The notes: generated by a model not told the origin, from the sequence alone. Positions 1-11,737 are shown, numbered from the stretch's first letter. The stretch: 64,000 nt of DNA from Gnetum montanum (GCA_015680685.1 MNCI01002923.1:951955-1015954); one strand, 5' to 3'. Numbers and translations: made by a program.

Positions 1-1
1 T

Positions 2-340
2 TCACCCGAAATTCTCAAAGCAATTCATTTCTCTTTCCCTTGCACTAACAACAAGGCTGAGTATGAAGCTTTATGTATCGGTATGAGAATAGTTTTAGAG
101 AAAAAGATCAAATAAATTACTATAAAAGGAGACTCAAGATTAGTCTATGAACAAGTAAAGGGTAACTGTGTAGTAAAGAGCTCATTCTTGAGACCTTATA
201 AGCAACTTTCTTGTAAGATGTTAGATCAGTTTCAACATTGTCGAATAGAGCATATAAACAAAGCAGAGAATCTTATAGCGGATGATTTGGCAAAGGAAGC
301 TTCAACATTGGATATGCAAATATTAGAAAGTTACAAAGAT
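2..340 (+). pseudogene. Archaeal-type (second) RNase H domain upstream of RT in element A
   Basis: The translation shows the NNKAEYEAL block near 50-75, a GDSRLVYEQVKG block near 128-165 and an HINKAENLIADDLAKEAS block near 250-305. These match the E, D and D catalytic blocks of the plant Tat-type aRNH family; the first Asp would lie before base 1. One stop (about 113) interrupts it. The frame continues through a linker into RT without a visible gap, so this domain belongs to the same polyprotein as the RT that follows. The domain would degrade RNA in RNA-DNA hybrids. Confidence 0.75.
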
Positions 341-749
341 TTCATGATTGAAGAAGAACATCATCCATCAATATCAGATAATATAAGACATTTACAAGTA
401 TTTGAAGATGATGATTAGGTACTAAGATTTATGAAAAACAAGCAAGAATTTGAGGGTTAGGTGACACCTGAAACATCATCAAATTCCAAAGCTAATTTCA
501 TTCCAAAAAGGATTATTGATTTGGAACATGAGTTCAAGAAAAATTTACTTACCATAAAAGATTTACAAAACCCATATAGTCAAGCTTTCGAGGTAGTGAA
601 TTTTGGATTAGACAAGATGCCAAAGATGTTGAATGTTACAAAGGAAAGAGACTCAAGTTTCAAGCAAAACTTGTTGTCATGTCTAAGAGATAATGTGGAC
701 AATTTTGCTTGGTCCTATGATGATCTTAAAGCTTTTAGGTAAGATGTGA

Positions 750-1960
750 TGACACACAAGATTCTTTTAATAGAAGGTTGCAAAACAGTCAAGCAAAAAC
801 AAAGGAAATTTAATCCATAGTTTAAACCAGCTATGGAAGCCGAAATCAAGAAGTTGTTACAAGCACAAATCATATATCCAGTATGATATTCGACATGGCT
901 TGCTAACCTTATTCTAGTAAGAATGAAAAATGGTGATATAAGGCTTTGTGTAAACTTTAGAAATCTAAATGATGCTTTAAAAAAGGATAAGTATCCACTT
1001 CCAAGAATTGATGAGATGTTGATTAAAGTCTCAGGTTGTCAAGTATATTCTTTCTTAGATGGTTTATTAGGTTATAATCAAATCATGGTAGATAAGAATG
1101 ATAGATACAAAATATCATTTATCACCAAATGGGGGACTTTTGCTTACCAAAGAATGCCATTTGAATTGTCAAATGCTAGAGCTACTTTTCAAAGAGTAAC
1201 AGATTTAGCATTCAAAGATTTATTAGGCAAATTCGTGGTGGTTTATTTGGATGATATTATAATATTCTCAAAGAAAAAAGAAGATCATATTGATCATTTT
1301 CAGCAAGTTTTTGATAGATGTTGTGAGTTTTGTATTTCATTGAATCCTAAGAAGTGTATCTTCGGTGTTAAATCTGGAAGCTTATTAGGCCATGTGATAT
1401 GTCAAGAAGGAATTGCCATAGACAACTCCCAAATTCAAGTAGTATAGAATATCAAGCATCCCACAAGTAAGAAATCTCTTAGATCTTTCTTTGGGAAGAT
1501 AAACTTTGTGAAAAAGTTCATCCCTAGGTTTACTGAAATTACCAAGCCTTTGATGCATATGCTAAAGAAGGATGTCCAAGTAGAGAAAACACTAGAGTCA
1601 GAGAGAGCTTTATCAGAAGTTAAAATTGCTATACAAGAGGCTCCATATTTGGTGAAGCCTAGTCTTAAAGAAGATTTTTGGTTATATTTTTTTTCTTCAA
1701 ATGATTCTATCGCTGCCATTTTGACACAAAGGGATAGTGAAGGTCAAGATGAACCAATTTGATTTTTTGGGTATCAGTTGAAAGGTTTGGAGTTAAATTA
1801 TTCAGACTTAGAGAAATAAGCTTTCACAGTCGTCAAAGCACTTCAGCATTTTAAATATTATTTGGAAAGTTCATTAGTCCATATTATGCTAATAGAACCT
1901 ATAGTCAAGTGATTCCTAGCCCAAAATGAGATTGGATAAAAAAGAGGAAAATGGCTTATA
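750..1960 (+). pseudogene. Element A reverse transcriptase and Ty3-type RNase H
   Basis: RT motifs are visible in order: a NGDIRLCVNFRNLN block near 930-975, YPLPRIDEML near 990-1020, FLDGLLGYNQI near 1050-1085, and the catalytic YLDD box at 1244-1255, followed by GHVICQEGIAID near 1390-1425. Downstream, SNDSIAAILTQ, YSDLEK and TVVKALQHFKYYL are the conserved parts of the Ty3-type RNase H. Stops at 1445, 1760 and 1817 break it. The YLDD catalytic pair is intact, so loss of function is by nonsense changes rather than active-site loss. Confidence 0.85.
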
Positions 1961-2169
1961 AAGTTGCAAAGTTTTAGATTTTCATTGAAAATATGCAAGA
2001 CAATTAAGGGAATGGGATTAGCCAAGTTACTGACTAGAGAAAGTGAAGTGTGTACACTTGACACACATGAAGAGAATTGGTATGATGAAATTCTCAAATT
2101 TTTTAATACAAAGAAAATCTCAAATAACTTAACTACGAGTCAAAAGAGAGCTTTCTTCAAAAGAGCATA

Positions 2170-3324
2170 AAGATTTGTTATTAGAGATGGTATATTATAT
2201 AGAAAGGATTTTCGGGGAGTTTTATTGGAATGTGTTCATAATGATTAAGTTAGTTTCATTTTCAAAAAATTCCATGATCATTTGAATTTATTTTATGAAT
2301 CCCCTAAGTCAACTATGCAACATATTCTTCGATATGGATATTACTGGCCTTCCATGTATCAAGACATTAGTTCAAAAATTCAAAAATGCTATAAATGTCA
2401 AATCCATGGGCCCAAGATTAAAAGGGCTAGAGCTCCTTTAAAGCCAGTAGTTGCAAATAGACCATTTCAACAATGGGGTTTGGATTTTATTGGTACAATT
2501 ACTCCTTCAAGAGCTGGACACAAGTTTATTCTCAAAGCTACTAATTATTTCACTAAATGGTCTTAAGCAAAGGCTCTAAGAGGAAGTTTAGCATCAGACA
2601 TGATTAAGTTTTTAGAGGACCACATTCTAAGTAGATTTGGTCTACTCGAAGTGTTAGTGTTAGATAATAGACTCACCTTCAAATTCGAAGAGTTTATCAT
2701 ATGGGCATATAAAAAATCCATTTTCTTATTTTCCTCATCAAATTATTATCCTCAAGGAAATGGCTTAGCAGAATCCACCAATAAAAAGCTAATCTCTTAT
2801 ATCAATAAATCAATGGATGGGAATCCAGAAATTGGATTGATTATCTACAATCTGCATTATGGTCAGATCAAATCAGATTCAAGAAAGCTATTGGGACATC
2901 ACCATATAACTTAGTCTATGGTTTGCTAGCAAGAATTACAAACAAGATTGTAAGATCAGCTTCTAAATTTGTACAAAGATATAGTGAAAGGACTGATAAA
3001 GATCAAAGTTTCATGACTTTGCTTGTTAAAAGAGAGGCTGAAGTAGATAAAGCAAGGGATAATTTGTTACAAAATACCTCTCAAGTTAAAATATGGTTTG
3101 ATAGGAAAGCTTTCAAAAGAACTTTCAAGATAGGGGACCTTGACCTATTATGGAATATGATGAAATCAAATAAATTTACCCTGACATGGACTGGTCCCTT
3201 TCAAATTACAAAGCAATTGTCAGAGGATACTTAAAAATTATCAACTTTGAATGGCATGGAATTGCAATTTCCATATAATGTTTTGCATAGAAAACATTAT
3301 TTGGGACAATTGCATACAGCTTGA
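2170..3324 (+). pseudogene. Element A integrase (zinc finger, DDE core, C-terminus)
   Basis: The HHCC finger is seen as FHDH (near 2270) with CYKC (near 2390). The core has GLDFIG (first Asp, near 2477), VLDN (second Asp, near 2658) and GLAEST (Glu, near 2763), so the D-D-E triad is retained. A frameshift near 2815-2825 moves the SALW/SPYNLVYG region and the GDL..LW/WTGPF C-terminal block to the next frame. Stops at about 2564 and 3232 interrupt it. It would have inserted the cDNA copy into chromosomal DNA. Confidence 0.85.
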
Positions 3325-3747
3325 AGATGTCATTACCCAAAATAATATATGTATACACTATTAGGTAAATATTACTAGGAATATAGTATCAATTAATGTG
3401 TAATTATGCTTTATTTAGATTAGAAAATAATTTTCCTTCAAGTGAGGCAAGTGGAAGCCTACAAGTGAAATAAGTGGAATTTTACAATTGTGACAAGTGG
3501 GGAAGGTGACTCATCCACCACTTAGTGAGGATTATGACAAATGGTTAGAATGCCTAGAAAGAAGGAAGCTTAGTTGAAGTCTATTTGTGGAAGATTTTTC
3601 CTAGGAATGAGGTTTTTCTCCCATCTTATCTTATGTTAAATGAGAATTTTCCTCAAAAAAAGATTTCTGTTCGGCTATAAATAGTCAATGGAAATTTTAG
3701 TATGTTTCAGTTTCAAAATGAAGCTACATAAATTTTTTTACGCTTTT
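3325..3747 (+). other. 3' untranslated stretch of element A
   Basis: No coding signal is seen. It lies between the pol stop and the polypurine tract and contains a TATAAATA-like word near 3676 that could be chance. It contains short repeats of the form AAGTGGAA/CAAGTG near 3440-3490. Confidence 0.5.
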
Positions 3748-3762
3748 AAAGGGGGGCAAAAA
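3748..3762 (+). promoter_or_regulatory. Polypurine tract of element A
   Basis: An A3-G6-C-A5 run ends directly before TGTTGGCA at 3763. This is the usual plus-strand primer and LTR start arrangement of plant Ty3/gypsy elements. It is in the right place, about 420 bases after the pol stop. Confidence 0.65.
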
Positions 3763-4079
3763 TGTTGGCACATTTTAGCCATTTAATGGAGTAGGCTTTG
3801 TGAGGTCGTGAAGATAATCATATAACTAAACATTACCAATATTTTATTGGATGAAGATTTTTCAGAGGTGTTGGGTTGGTAGTTTGAAAGGTTTTTCTCT
3901 AATTGATTCACTAGCAAATACAGTTTTGTTTAAGACAAATGAACCACTATTTTAGTGCCAAAGAAGTTCACTATATCTACAAACATGTATTGACGTACAA
4001 GTCAAGAAGTGGGTTTGGTTAACCTCCATAAAGTCTGGAGGAATAGTTAATTGAAAACAGCAGAAAATTTTGAATATGT
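3763..4079 (+). mobile_element. Start of element A 3' LTR (3' end not defined)
   Basis: The sequence begins TGTTGGCA immediately after the polypurine tract. No second LTR is in the window, so the end cannot be placed. The entry stops where non-TE coding-like sequence starts, and the LTR may be truncated or interrupted there. Confidence 0.45.
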
Positions 4080-5215
4080 AGAAACATCAACTTGTTGAGG
4101 AAGAGCTTCAAAGAATACAAAAGGAACTCCCAGAGCTAAAGAAGCAGCTTGATTCCATAGAGTATGAAAAGAAAAAAAGCACAAGGAGAGAAATTGCAAA
4201 AATAAATGATTTTTTTATGAACAGTAACAAGCATGATTATGATTGGCTTTAGACTCCTCCCAGCAATCCACCCTCTTGCAATAACGTTGCAAGAATAGTA
4301 GCCATATCTTTTTTGGCCAGGCATTGATATCAAAAGTTCATTGAATCAGCAATCATCTATGTCTCTGCCTCCTGTGCGAACCTCACCTGGGTCATCAAGT
4401 AGCAGTAGCAGAGGAGCAATTATTCCTTATTCGCATCAGAATGTAAACTCAAGCTGCAGCTACTTCCAGGATTTTGGCCATGGTAAAGAGAACATCCCCA
4501 TCATGAAATTGAAAATAGTGGCCAAATTATTGTAGAGCTTCCTCCCAATTTGAGAACCTCAGCCCCGCCGAAGCATTCATCATCTACCAAAAAGTGCAAC
4601 CTTCAATGTTTGTAGTTTCTGCAACACCTATTGCAGAATCGACCTCAAAATATAGTCTACAGGGTTATGAGGGTTTTGAAAAGAAATTTGTATGATGTCA
4701 GCATTTTTTGGATGGCGCGATCCTCTTCTAGCATCAAACACGCTAGACAATGCCTAGGGTTTGATCCTAACAAAATCCTCCATCATCGAATACGTTACTT
4801 ACCTTCCTATGCACCGAAAGAGGGATCTCCTGTAGCAGTGGTAGCTACACCTGTGTTTATTGAGCATTTTTGCCACACTTAATGCACCATACTCGAATGT
4901 GGCCCACATGTAGAAGCAGGTCATCATCACCAAGGGTTTGCAGTTCCAAGCCATTTCACTACCAACATGGGAGAGATGGCAAGTACTGCTGAACCGTGCA
5001 TAGAAGTGGTTCTAACTACCATCATATTTTCAGGAGGTTTAGTGGGCAAGACAAGTTCGGTGGAGTGGAGGATAAGCTACGGAGATGGGCTATGTGTAGG
5101 AAAAGCTATCGAGCAGCTAGTTTAACTGCATACTGCATCCTCCATGATATCTCGGTTAACTTTGGAAAATTATTTAAGGCCTTCACTTTCAAAAAGTATA
5201 TTTTCTTTCATCGGC
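4080..5215 (+). pseudogene. Broken fragment of a non-TE plant gene, weakly like microtubule-associated proline-rich (BPP-type) proteins
   Basis: This stretch keeps many CpG dinucleotides, unlike the TE sequence around it. Translated pieces include a charged helix (EELQRIQKELPELKKQLD, near 4095-4150), an HDYDWL-stop-TPP motif near 4230-4260, an RTSPGSSSSSSRGA stretch near 4378-4420 and a PPNLRTSAPP stretch near 4543-4572. In plant basic proline-rich microtubule proteins, a DYDWLLTPPGTP motif, a Ser-rich segment and a PPNLRT motif occur in this order, so an old gene fragment of that type is possible. Further frames near 4630-5130 look protein-like but I do not recognise them. Frames shift repeatedly and stops are frequent, so it is not functional. 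It may be a captured fragment or a relic exon. Confidence 0.35.
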
Positions 5216-5398
5216 CATCCCCTAAATCAATTTTATATTCAATTATATTTGTTTATGAAGATCTAGTTTCCTCACTAGACATAGGAGTTTCTTGAGTAAA
5301 AATGAAACATTTCTAAAGCCTCAACTTAACGGAGATGAACATTGAATGTAAATATTAGATACCTCTATATAAAAATATATTCAAAGAAAAAAATTCAT

Positions 5399-5910
5399 GG
5401 GATATTTACCCAATATAATACATGAACTAGACACTTGTTATATGTAGCTTTTTTATCTATATGATGGTTACAACCACCTAATAGTTTTTGTAACTTACCT
5501 AACTTGTTGGGCAAGTAACCTCCTAACTTGTTGGGCAAGTAATCTCCTAACTGGTTGGCCAAGTTAGTTGGGAGAGAAGTTAGGTAAGATATTTTTGAAT
5601 ATGTAAGTACCTTTAAACCCTATAAAAAGGCTTTAGGGGTAAGAAGAAAAGATCATCATCAAGGGTCTCACTTATCATACTTGAGAGAAGATACTTGATA
5701 CATCACACTTTGGGAAGGCTACTAGTTAGTGCTTGAGCTCTCACTTGGAGACACACTTTGGATTCTAGGAAGATCTTGTAAGAAGAAATTATGAACGATT
5801 GCTTGATGGCTTGCTAAATAAAAGATTTCAGCCTCTTTTTCATGGTCCTGTGAGTTGTGTTTTATTTTTTTTATTTCATTTAAATTGATTAGCTAGTGGT
5901 TTAGATAGTA
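5399..5910 (+). mobile_element. LTR-like promoter block (possible solo or 5' LTR)
   Basis: The block starts TGGGATATT and holds a TATA box (CTATAAAAAGG near 5620), a likely leader rich in repeats, and an AATAAA signal near 5818 about 195 bases later. This is the U3-R-U5 order of an LTR. A TAGTATCATCC near 5905 is a poor match to a methionine-tRNA primer site. No gag or pol follows, so identity and ends are tentative. Confidence 0.35.
5500..5567. repeat. 24-bp tandem repeat, about 2.8 copies
   Basis: The unit TAACTTGTTGGGCAAGTAAC plus CTCC is repeated at 5500, 5524 and (diverged) 5548. It lies 50-120 bases upstream of the TATA box near 5620, where enhancer-like repeats are common in LTR promoters. 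Confidence 0.8.
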
Positions 5911-8636
5911 TCATCCTTGGTAAGTAATTTTTGGATTTTTAGATTGCTCTTATTGTTCTTGTTGCACGATAGAAAATTTTTGTTAATATTTTGCCATAGA
6001 AGTGCTTGTGTTTAAAAGCCTTAAGAGCATTTTAGTAGTAAATTTGGTTATTGTGCAACGTATAAGAACCGCTATTGGGATTGTTGAAAGAGAGCCTCTA
6101 CTTATAGTCATGCCATTGAACGATTCAATAGTCAAGAGGGTTCAAAAAATCTTTGGTATTTTGATGGGACCAGAATAGCTTCTTTTTATCTTTAAAGTGA
6201 ATCTCTGTGGTATTTCAATCAGAAATTGTCAAGTCTTTTGAAGGTTCTATTGAATGCAATTGTTGACATCCATTATCTAGCCAAAATGGAGTCTCGTACG
6301 TGGTAGTTTATGTAGCAATTTTTTGGTAGCATAGTAGGATTGTCTTGAAGAAATTTCTTATTTGAGCCTTGGAAGTTTGAACAATTCGTAGCTATTGAAT
6401 TTGGGATAGCTTTATTACAAAGTGTTTACTCGTGTCATTTCACCTTGTTTAAATATTTGAGGTCCACACAAATATTCTTTCTTTTTCTATCTATTTCCAT
6501 CGAATCTTGCTCTATTTCTAGTTTTCTTGTGGAGCTATCTCTTTCTCTGGGGAAAATTAGAAGTAGATTCGTAGAGTTGTGATCAAATGTTTTTGCAAAA
6601 TTTTATTTGTTACAAGTAGGTATTATAAGGATAGCGTAGACTAGGCAATTGAACAAAATAGGAACTCTCAACAACTCACAGTACTTGGCAAAGTTGGCTG
6701 AATCTCTTTAAGATAAGTCATCTATAGTTCACACATAACGCAATCGTTTCATTTTTCACAACCGCACGCCGCAACAGCACATACACATACTCACATTAAC
6801 TATTGAGTTTATTTGGAGGTATCTGGGCCTTGGTGTTGCTAGAGACCAGCAGGCACCTAAATCCTATTCGAGGACACTCGTTGGCTGTCGCATCCCAAAC
6901 GATCACCAACAATTTCATGGCAAACCATGTGGCCATTGTTGAGCTTACCTCTAGGAATACAGGAGTAGCCACCTTTTCTCACCTTATCCTGTTTGCGTGA
7001 TTTGAATGTGGTGCATCACTACTTAGTGTATCCAAGAAGAAACTTGATCATGAAACCTCTTAGTAGAAAATTGGGAAGAGTGCCCATGGGTCTTTATGGT
7101 GCTTTGCATGAGCCATAATCGTTTTTTTTTTCAACAATGGCTCTGCCAAAATCATAGGAATTGGCGTTTCTAGGAACACAAGTGATGAAAGAAGATTAGG
7201 ATTTGTAATAGTGTTCAACTCTAATGATGGAACTGATTTTAGTTTTTGCAACATTAATGAGATAACATGGTACTAAGGGATGGAATTATAGATGGAACCA
7301 TTGATCAAAATAAGAGGAAAAAGCTGAAAAATTTCATGTTGTACATGTGGCACCACAAGCATGGCGAATGACTTTGACGATTGACCCTAGATCGGTGACA
7401 TGAATCCTTAGTTTATAGTTCTATAGAACTCTAGTAGTAGGGGTTGTAGGCTAAGATAGATGATCCATTGTTGCCATTTGAGGGCCCATATGATGCACAT
7501 GCTTACGGCTTTGGCACCTATTCTTCCATCAATTCTCTTGGGTGTTGTCAACTCTGCTTTCATTCCAATTTAATGCACTACTTAGTGTCACTGTTAAAGA
7601 GTTGCATGTTGTAATGGCATCCTCCTATGAATTCTGTGGTATGGGTTTTGAAGCATGGAATTTGTTTGATGAAATGCCTAAATGTAACATCATGTAACAT
7701 AACAACAATACTAATAATGTAGTTGTGTTAAAGCCATTAGAATTGTGTGTTTAATAATCCATGCTCTTATCCATGAATAGAAAGCTATCATTATATTTTT
7801 TATATGTCCTCATTTCTATTTGTTTTAAAATTTATTTATAGATCATTTTGCAGTGTTCCTATGTAAAATCCATTCTACCTATGTTTCTACTATTTTTGTT
7901 GGGCAAACTTTTCCTAAGCATTCACTTGATCTTTCCCCTATTGTAATTTGCATAATTATTAAGTTTCCTAAAGAAAACTAGATCACCTAATGTTAGATGA
8001 AATATTATTTATTTCATGATGATAGCATGAGAAATAACTTGTTCAAGAACATTAGTATATTCAAATTCTTCCAAACCTTAGATTTCTATGATGCCATAGT
8101 TAGTAATGAATTCATTGTGCAATTCAAGAGATGGAAAACACAGGCTTAGGAAAGAAAGTTGAATGACATGGGTGGTATAAACTATTTCAATTATTATTCA
8201 TTTTATTTGGTCTCTTTATCTAAAATGAGGGAGAAAAACACCTTGATTTTGGCAAAGTTCTTAATATGGCACTTGATTCTTTAATAGCCCTCCTCCTAGA
8301 AAACTTGTTGTCATCAAGAATGGGACTCAAAACCTATTGCATCTATTTTTCCTTATTATTTTTATTATTACTATTATAACCTTTTAGTTAAAATTTCAAA
8401 TGGACCATACCAAAAAGAAGTGAAATCCCTTTTGACATCTGCTCCATCAAATGGTCCAATGTAACAACACTTTGCTAATCTTAGCTAAGAGAGTTTTACT
8501 ACATACTTTCACTAATATAATGATGAAATAGAATATCCCATCAATCATGTAGTTACATTTAGAAATGTATGCATGATTCTATTTCCTTACCCATAGATTG
8601 TATTGAGATGTTTCTTAAACTTTCTTTCTAGAAGAG
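5911..8636. other. Unassigned region left of element C
   Basis: No recognisable gene or TE protein. 6740-7260 is relatively CpG-rich and contains open stretches (for example 6803-7000, plus) that I do not recognise, so it could be another relic of non-TE sequence. On the minus strand near 8230-8340 a purine-rich segment resembles the 3' end of a gypsy element, but support is weak. The stretch ends at the insertion point of element C. Confidence 0.4.
8632..8636. repeat. Left target-site duplication of element C (AAGAG)
   Basis: AAGAG directly precedes the LTR start TGATGAGC at 8637. The right flank at 25821-25825 reads AATAG, a 4 of 5 match, as expected for an old insertion. Confidence 0.55.
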
Positions 8637-9477
8637 TGATGAGCGGTGAGATACCCCTATGCCCAACCATATGAATCACAAGCATTCACATGTGATCCTA
8701 TTCAATTCCGCAGATGGTAATTACTAAGTACACTAGAGCTAAACAATGTGTATATGTTGTTCATTCATTGTCTTCCTAGTCCCACTTGTGGAATGCAATT
8801 GTATGGTTAAGTGTGACTAAGGCATAAGATTTTTATTATTTTGTGCTTTTATGAAATTACTCACCTAGAACAATAATGAAGGTAAGAGTAATTAATTGTT
8901 AAGTAAACTATGGTCTAATCTAGCCTAACACAAGTAACCATTCATCCTAAACTTTGTGCAAACACTACTGGGCTATCAAATGCTAGTCATTTTTGAGCTA
9001 CCAAGTGTCACACGTATGCTCGAAAGGGTCGTGCTTGTGTAATTTAACTATTTTCTTGATTGATCAAAATTAATTGCTAGATAAATAACATCAATGTAAA
9101 TTTCATGAAATAAAAATATGTAAATGCATAAGAAAGAAAATCTCAAGTGTTGTAAGGAATGAATCAAAGAGCTCATCTTTATTACCAACACAATGGTGTG
9201 CTCAGGTACATCAATGCTTGAATAAAGATCCATTCACACTTAGACCTCCTACTGTGGGCACTTGGAAAATATTATAACTTTCAAATGGACAAATTGCAAG
9301 AGTTTTGCTACTTGATTGCTAAAACTTACTTCCAATTGTGTGCATGGGCACTATATTTATAGACTCGAGAGTAACCCTGCAATATTAAATGTACAATATT
9401 GCATCTTGGGCCATAATATTACATACCCAATATTGTAGCCAACTTGATATTAGAGTGAGGAAAAACATGATTTATCA
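8637..9477 (-). repeat. Element C 3' LTR
   Basis: On the minus strand it starts TGATAAATCATG and ends GCTCATCA. It aligns along its length with 24938-25820. A TATAAATA box lies on the minus strand near 9355. It ends beside a GGGGGTA polypurine tract. Many C/T and G/A differences from its partner indicate great age. Confidence 0.88.
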
Positions 9478-9486
9478 TACCCCCAT
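9478..9486 (-). promoter_or_regulatory. Element C polypurine tract
   Basis: On the minus strand this reads ATGGGGGTA immediately before the LTR start. Element B has ATGAGGGTA at the same place (17950-17958), which supports the boundary. Confidence 0.7.
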
Positions 9487-11290
9487 GATTGAATGAAAAT
9501 TCTTCCTTAAGTAAAGAAGAGGAACAAGTCCTTTAGAAAATATAATAGGGGGTGTGGAATTATTTGACTGACATGCAAAGTGACATAGAGAAAATAGACA
9601 AATACATAAGTTCCTGAGCATATAATATTACAATGGTGTATAACATTAAGCATTCATGATAATAGGAAAGAACACCAATAGATCCATAGGACATTCAACC
9701 CCTCTTGACAATAGAAGAATGAGGGAAAGATAGAAGAGATATAGCGATCATGAACAATCTCCCATGAGTGATATGGTTGCATCTTCCTTGGTGACGATCG
9801 TCTTGCTTCCAGTCCATGCTTCCCACTCTAATCACAACAAAACCAAGGATTAGTATTTATAGTACAACAGATAATGGTTGTGTACCTTATCTCATCAATG
9901 ATTTTATCTATCCAGGTTGTGATTGTGATAGATTGGTTGCTTGATGTTGTTAGTGGAAAGACTAACAAATATGTTAAATAAGAGAAGTGATCCATACAAT
10001 TCAGAAAAAACTTAACATAGGGAATACTTGAAAATAGGGTATTCACAACAATAAAAAGGAGTTCATTACAAATAGTTGTGTAGGTTCATATAATTAGATG
10101 ACATGGATGGGGCAAACAAAAAGAATTTGATTGTAACAATGTATAAGGGTAAAGAACTTAACTTAACCAAACTAAAAGATATGCAAGTGGGTTCTCCCCA
10201 AAGTAGGCACAAGCCTTTTATGCCCTTGCATAAATTCAAACTAAGGAGTCCATGGGCACCATGGATGATTAATGGTTACAAAATGTTAAGTATAAAAACC
10301 TAGAAGTAATTGACTGAGAAACCCAACACATCAAACTAGAACATTAAATCAAAACATAAAACTGACAATGAGGTGAGGCATGAAAAGAATGGATGGATGA
10401 GAGAGATAATGGAATGGAATTACTAATTATAGTCACATGTAATTCCTTTTGGAGTTTGTGATTAAATGATTCGGTAAGATCCATCCTCAATCTAGATCAA
10501 AACCAACCACTCTTAGTGACTTCGCATTGACATTCTAAGTCTACTCCATCCCTTGAGACACAAGAATGCTTTCACAAAACAACCACCATTCCAAATTGGA
10601 GAGAAGGTAAGAAGTGACAAAGGGCCTTAGTTAGAGGAGACAAGAAAAGTCTCATAACTAGTTCTTGTAGCCATTTATTTGGTCTAACGGGTGTGCTTTA
10701 AATTTCCATGTTGTTTTTTTTAAATGGAAACCACACCATCTAAAGACTAATGTGTTTTTCACATTTATTTTGTCCAAGGGGTGTTCTTTGAATTCTCATC
10801 TTTTTTTTGTAAGGACTTATTTAACTTCCTATTGTGAAATGATGTGGAATATTACATCCCGTTGAAGCCACATACTGTCCAAACCTTTAATTCCTTCCCA
10901 ATTCTGAAAACTACACAAGTCACCAATTTATTAAAGTTGCATTAATGAAGAAGAGACTGCATGCTTCCAAAATAAGGAAAACCATAGAGTATGTGGATGG
11001 GTCGATGATGTGGACTCACTGCCTATTTCATGAACAAAACCCATGTCCTAGTCATCAGTAACGACATTCAAAATCAAAAAGCAAACATCAACAATCAAAT
11101 TACAAATGAAGCATACCATCATCAAGTAGTGTATTACCATTGTACCTGCCACCTTATTACTAGAAAAAGTAGAGAAACAATTCAAACACGAGTAAACATA
11201 ACCATAAAAGAAACTTAAAGAGTAGAAAATAGATATTGAATATATTAACAATGGTATAAAACAAAACTAAGAAAAGATCAATAATCTTAA
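9487..11290 (-). other. Element C 3' non-coding region
   Basis: About 1.8 kb between the end of pol and the polypurine tract, without credible coding sequence on either strand. Element B has a spacer of matching length at 16165-17949, and the first part of both (T-rich, with TTTACACATTTTT words) aligns. It is therefore a constant feature of this family. Confidence 0.6.
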
Positions 11291-11732
11291 AAATACAAAT
11301 ATGTAAAAGAAATGTAAAACAAAGAAGATGAAAACAAAAATTTGTAAAACCAAAAATGTGTAAAAAAAATGGTCAAAAACTGAGAAGCCACCAAAGGTGT
11401 TAGTATGCGTGGAAATCTCCCCAACGACTAAGTTGGAATGGAGATATTAGAAAGATTGAGTGTGGTTGTCCATCTAATAAGGTTCTTGTTGTATTGGTTG
11501 GCTTGGGCTCATGGAAAGGTTTTATTTGTTGAATGTTGAATAGTTTTTTTTCCCTAGGCTATCAGGTTTGTAGATGTTCATGGCCCCAAATGGAAAAGTC
11601 TCATCAATAATGTAAGGTCCTTTCCAAAATGTTTGGAATTTGGTTCATTGGGGTACATGTGTAGGATTCTAATAAAGAACCTTGTCTCCTAGTTGAAACT
11701 TTACTTTCATTATTCTGAGGTCATGACATTTC
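11291..11732 (-). pseudogene. Element C integrase C-terminal part (right of B on the minus strand)
   Basis: Read on the minus strand from 11737, the frame gives KVKFQLGDKVLY, a WKGPYIIDETFPFGA block and a tail ending ISPFQLSRWGDFHAY. GDKVL..WxGPY is the integrase C-terminal signature of Ty3/gypsy elements. It is the continuation of the integrase that ends at 18925 on the other side of element B. Confidence 0.8.
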
Positions 11733-11737
11733 TTATT
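11733..11737. repeat. Left target-site duplication of element B (TTATT)
   Basis: TTATT here is repeated exactly at 18920-18924 directly after the second LTR. A 5-bp duplication is the normal product of Ty3/gypsy integrase. Confidence 0.92.

Larger units (their letters stand above)
1..3324 (+). pseudogene. Element A: decayed Ty3/gypsy pol polyprotein (partial, 5' cut by window edge)
   Basis: One long frame runs from base 2 to about 2815 and, after a frameshift near 2815-2825, continues in the next frame to a TGA at 3322. Domains in order are an archaeal-type RNase H (2-335), a linker, reverse transcriptase (about 750-1450), Ty3-type RNase H (about 1500-1950), integrase zinc finger (about 2260-2405), integrase core (2450-2910) and integrase C-terminus (2910-3324). 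In-frame stops at about 113, 416, 458, 740, 1445, 1760, 2168, 2564 and 3232 make it a pseudogene. In life the polyprotein would copy the element RNA into DNA and integrate it. Family assignment to the OTA/Tat side of Ty3/gypsy rests on the second RNase H. The domain order is unusual (see findings). Confidence 0.88.

Noticed and set aside
3672-3690. TATAAATA word before the A polypurine tract as an LTR promoter
   Set aside because: It lies upstream of the polypurine tract and LTR start, so it would be outside the LTR. Chance in AT-rich DNA is likely.
7060-7254. Possible dirigent-like fragment near 7150-7260 (plus)
   Set aside because: Only a short VFNS-like string resembles the family. No further conserved block is in frame.
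8230-8340. Possible 3' end of a minus-strand chromovirus-like element
   Set aside because: A purine-rich tract and a few weak residues only. No integrase or chromodomain motif and no LTR pair.
11030-11251. Overlapping open frames on both strands in the 3' spacer of element C
   Set aside because: Composition is Ile/Asn or Ser/Phe-rich, as expected from AT-rich non-coding DNA, and element B does not conserve them.
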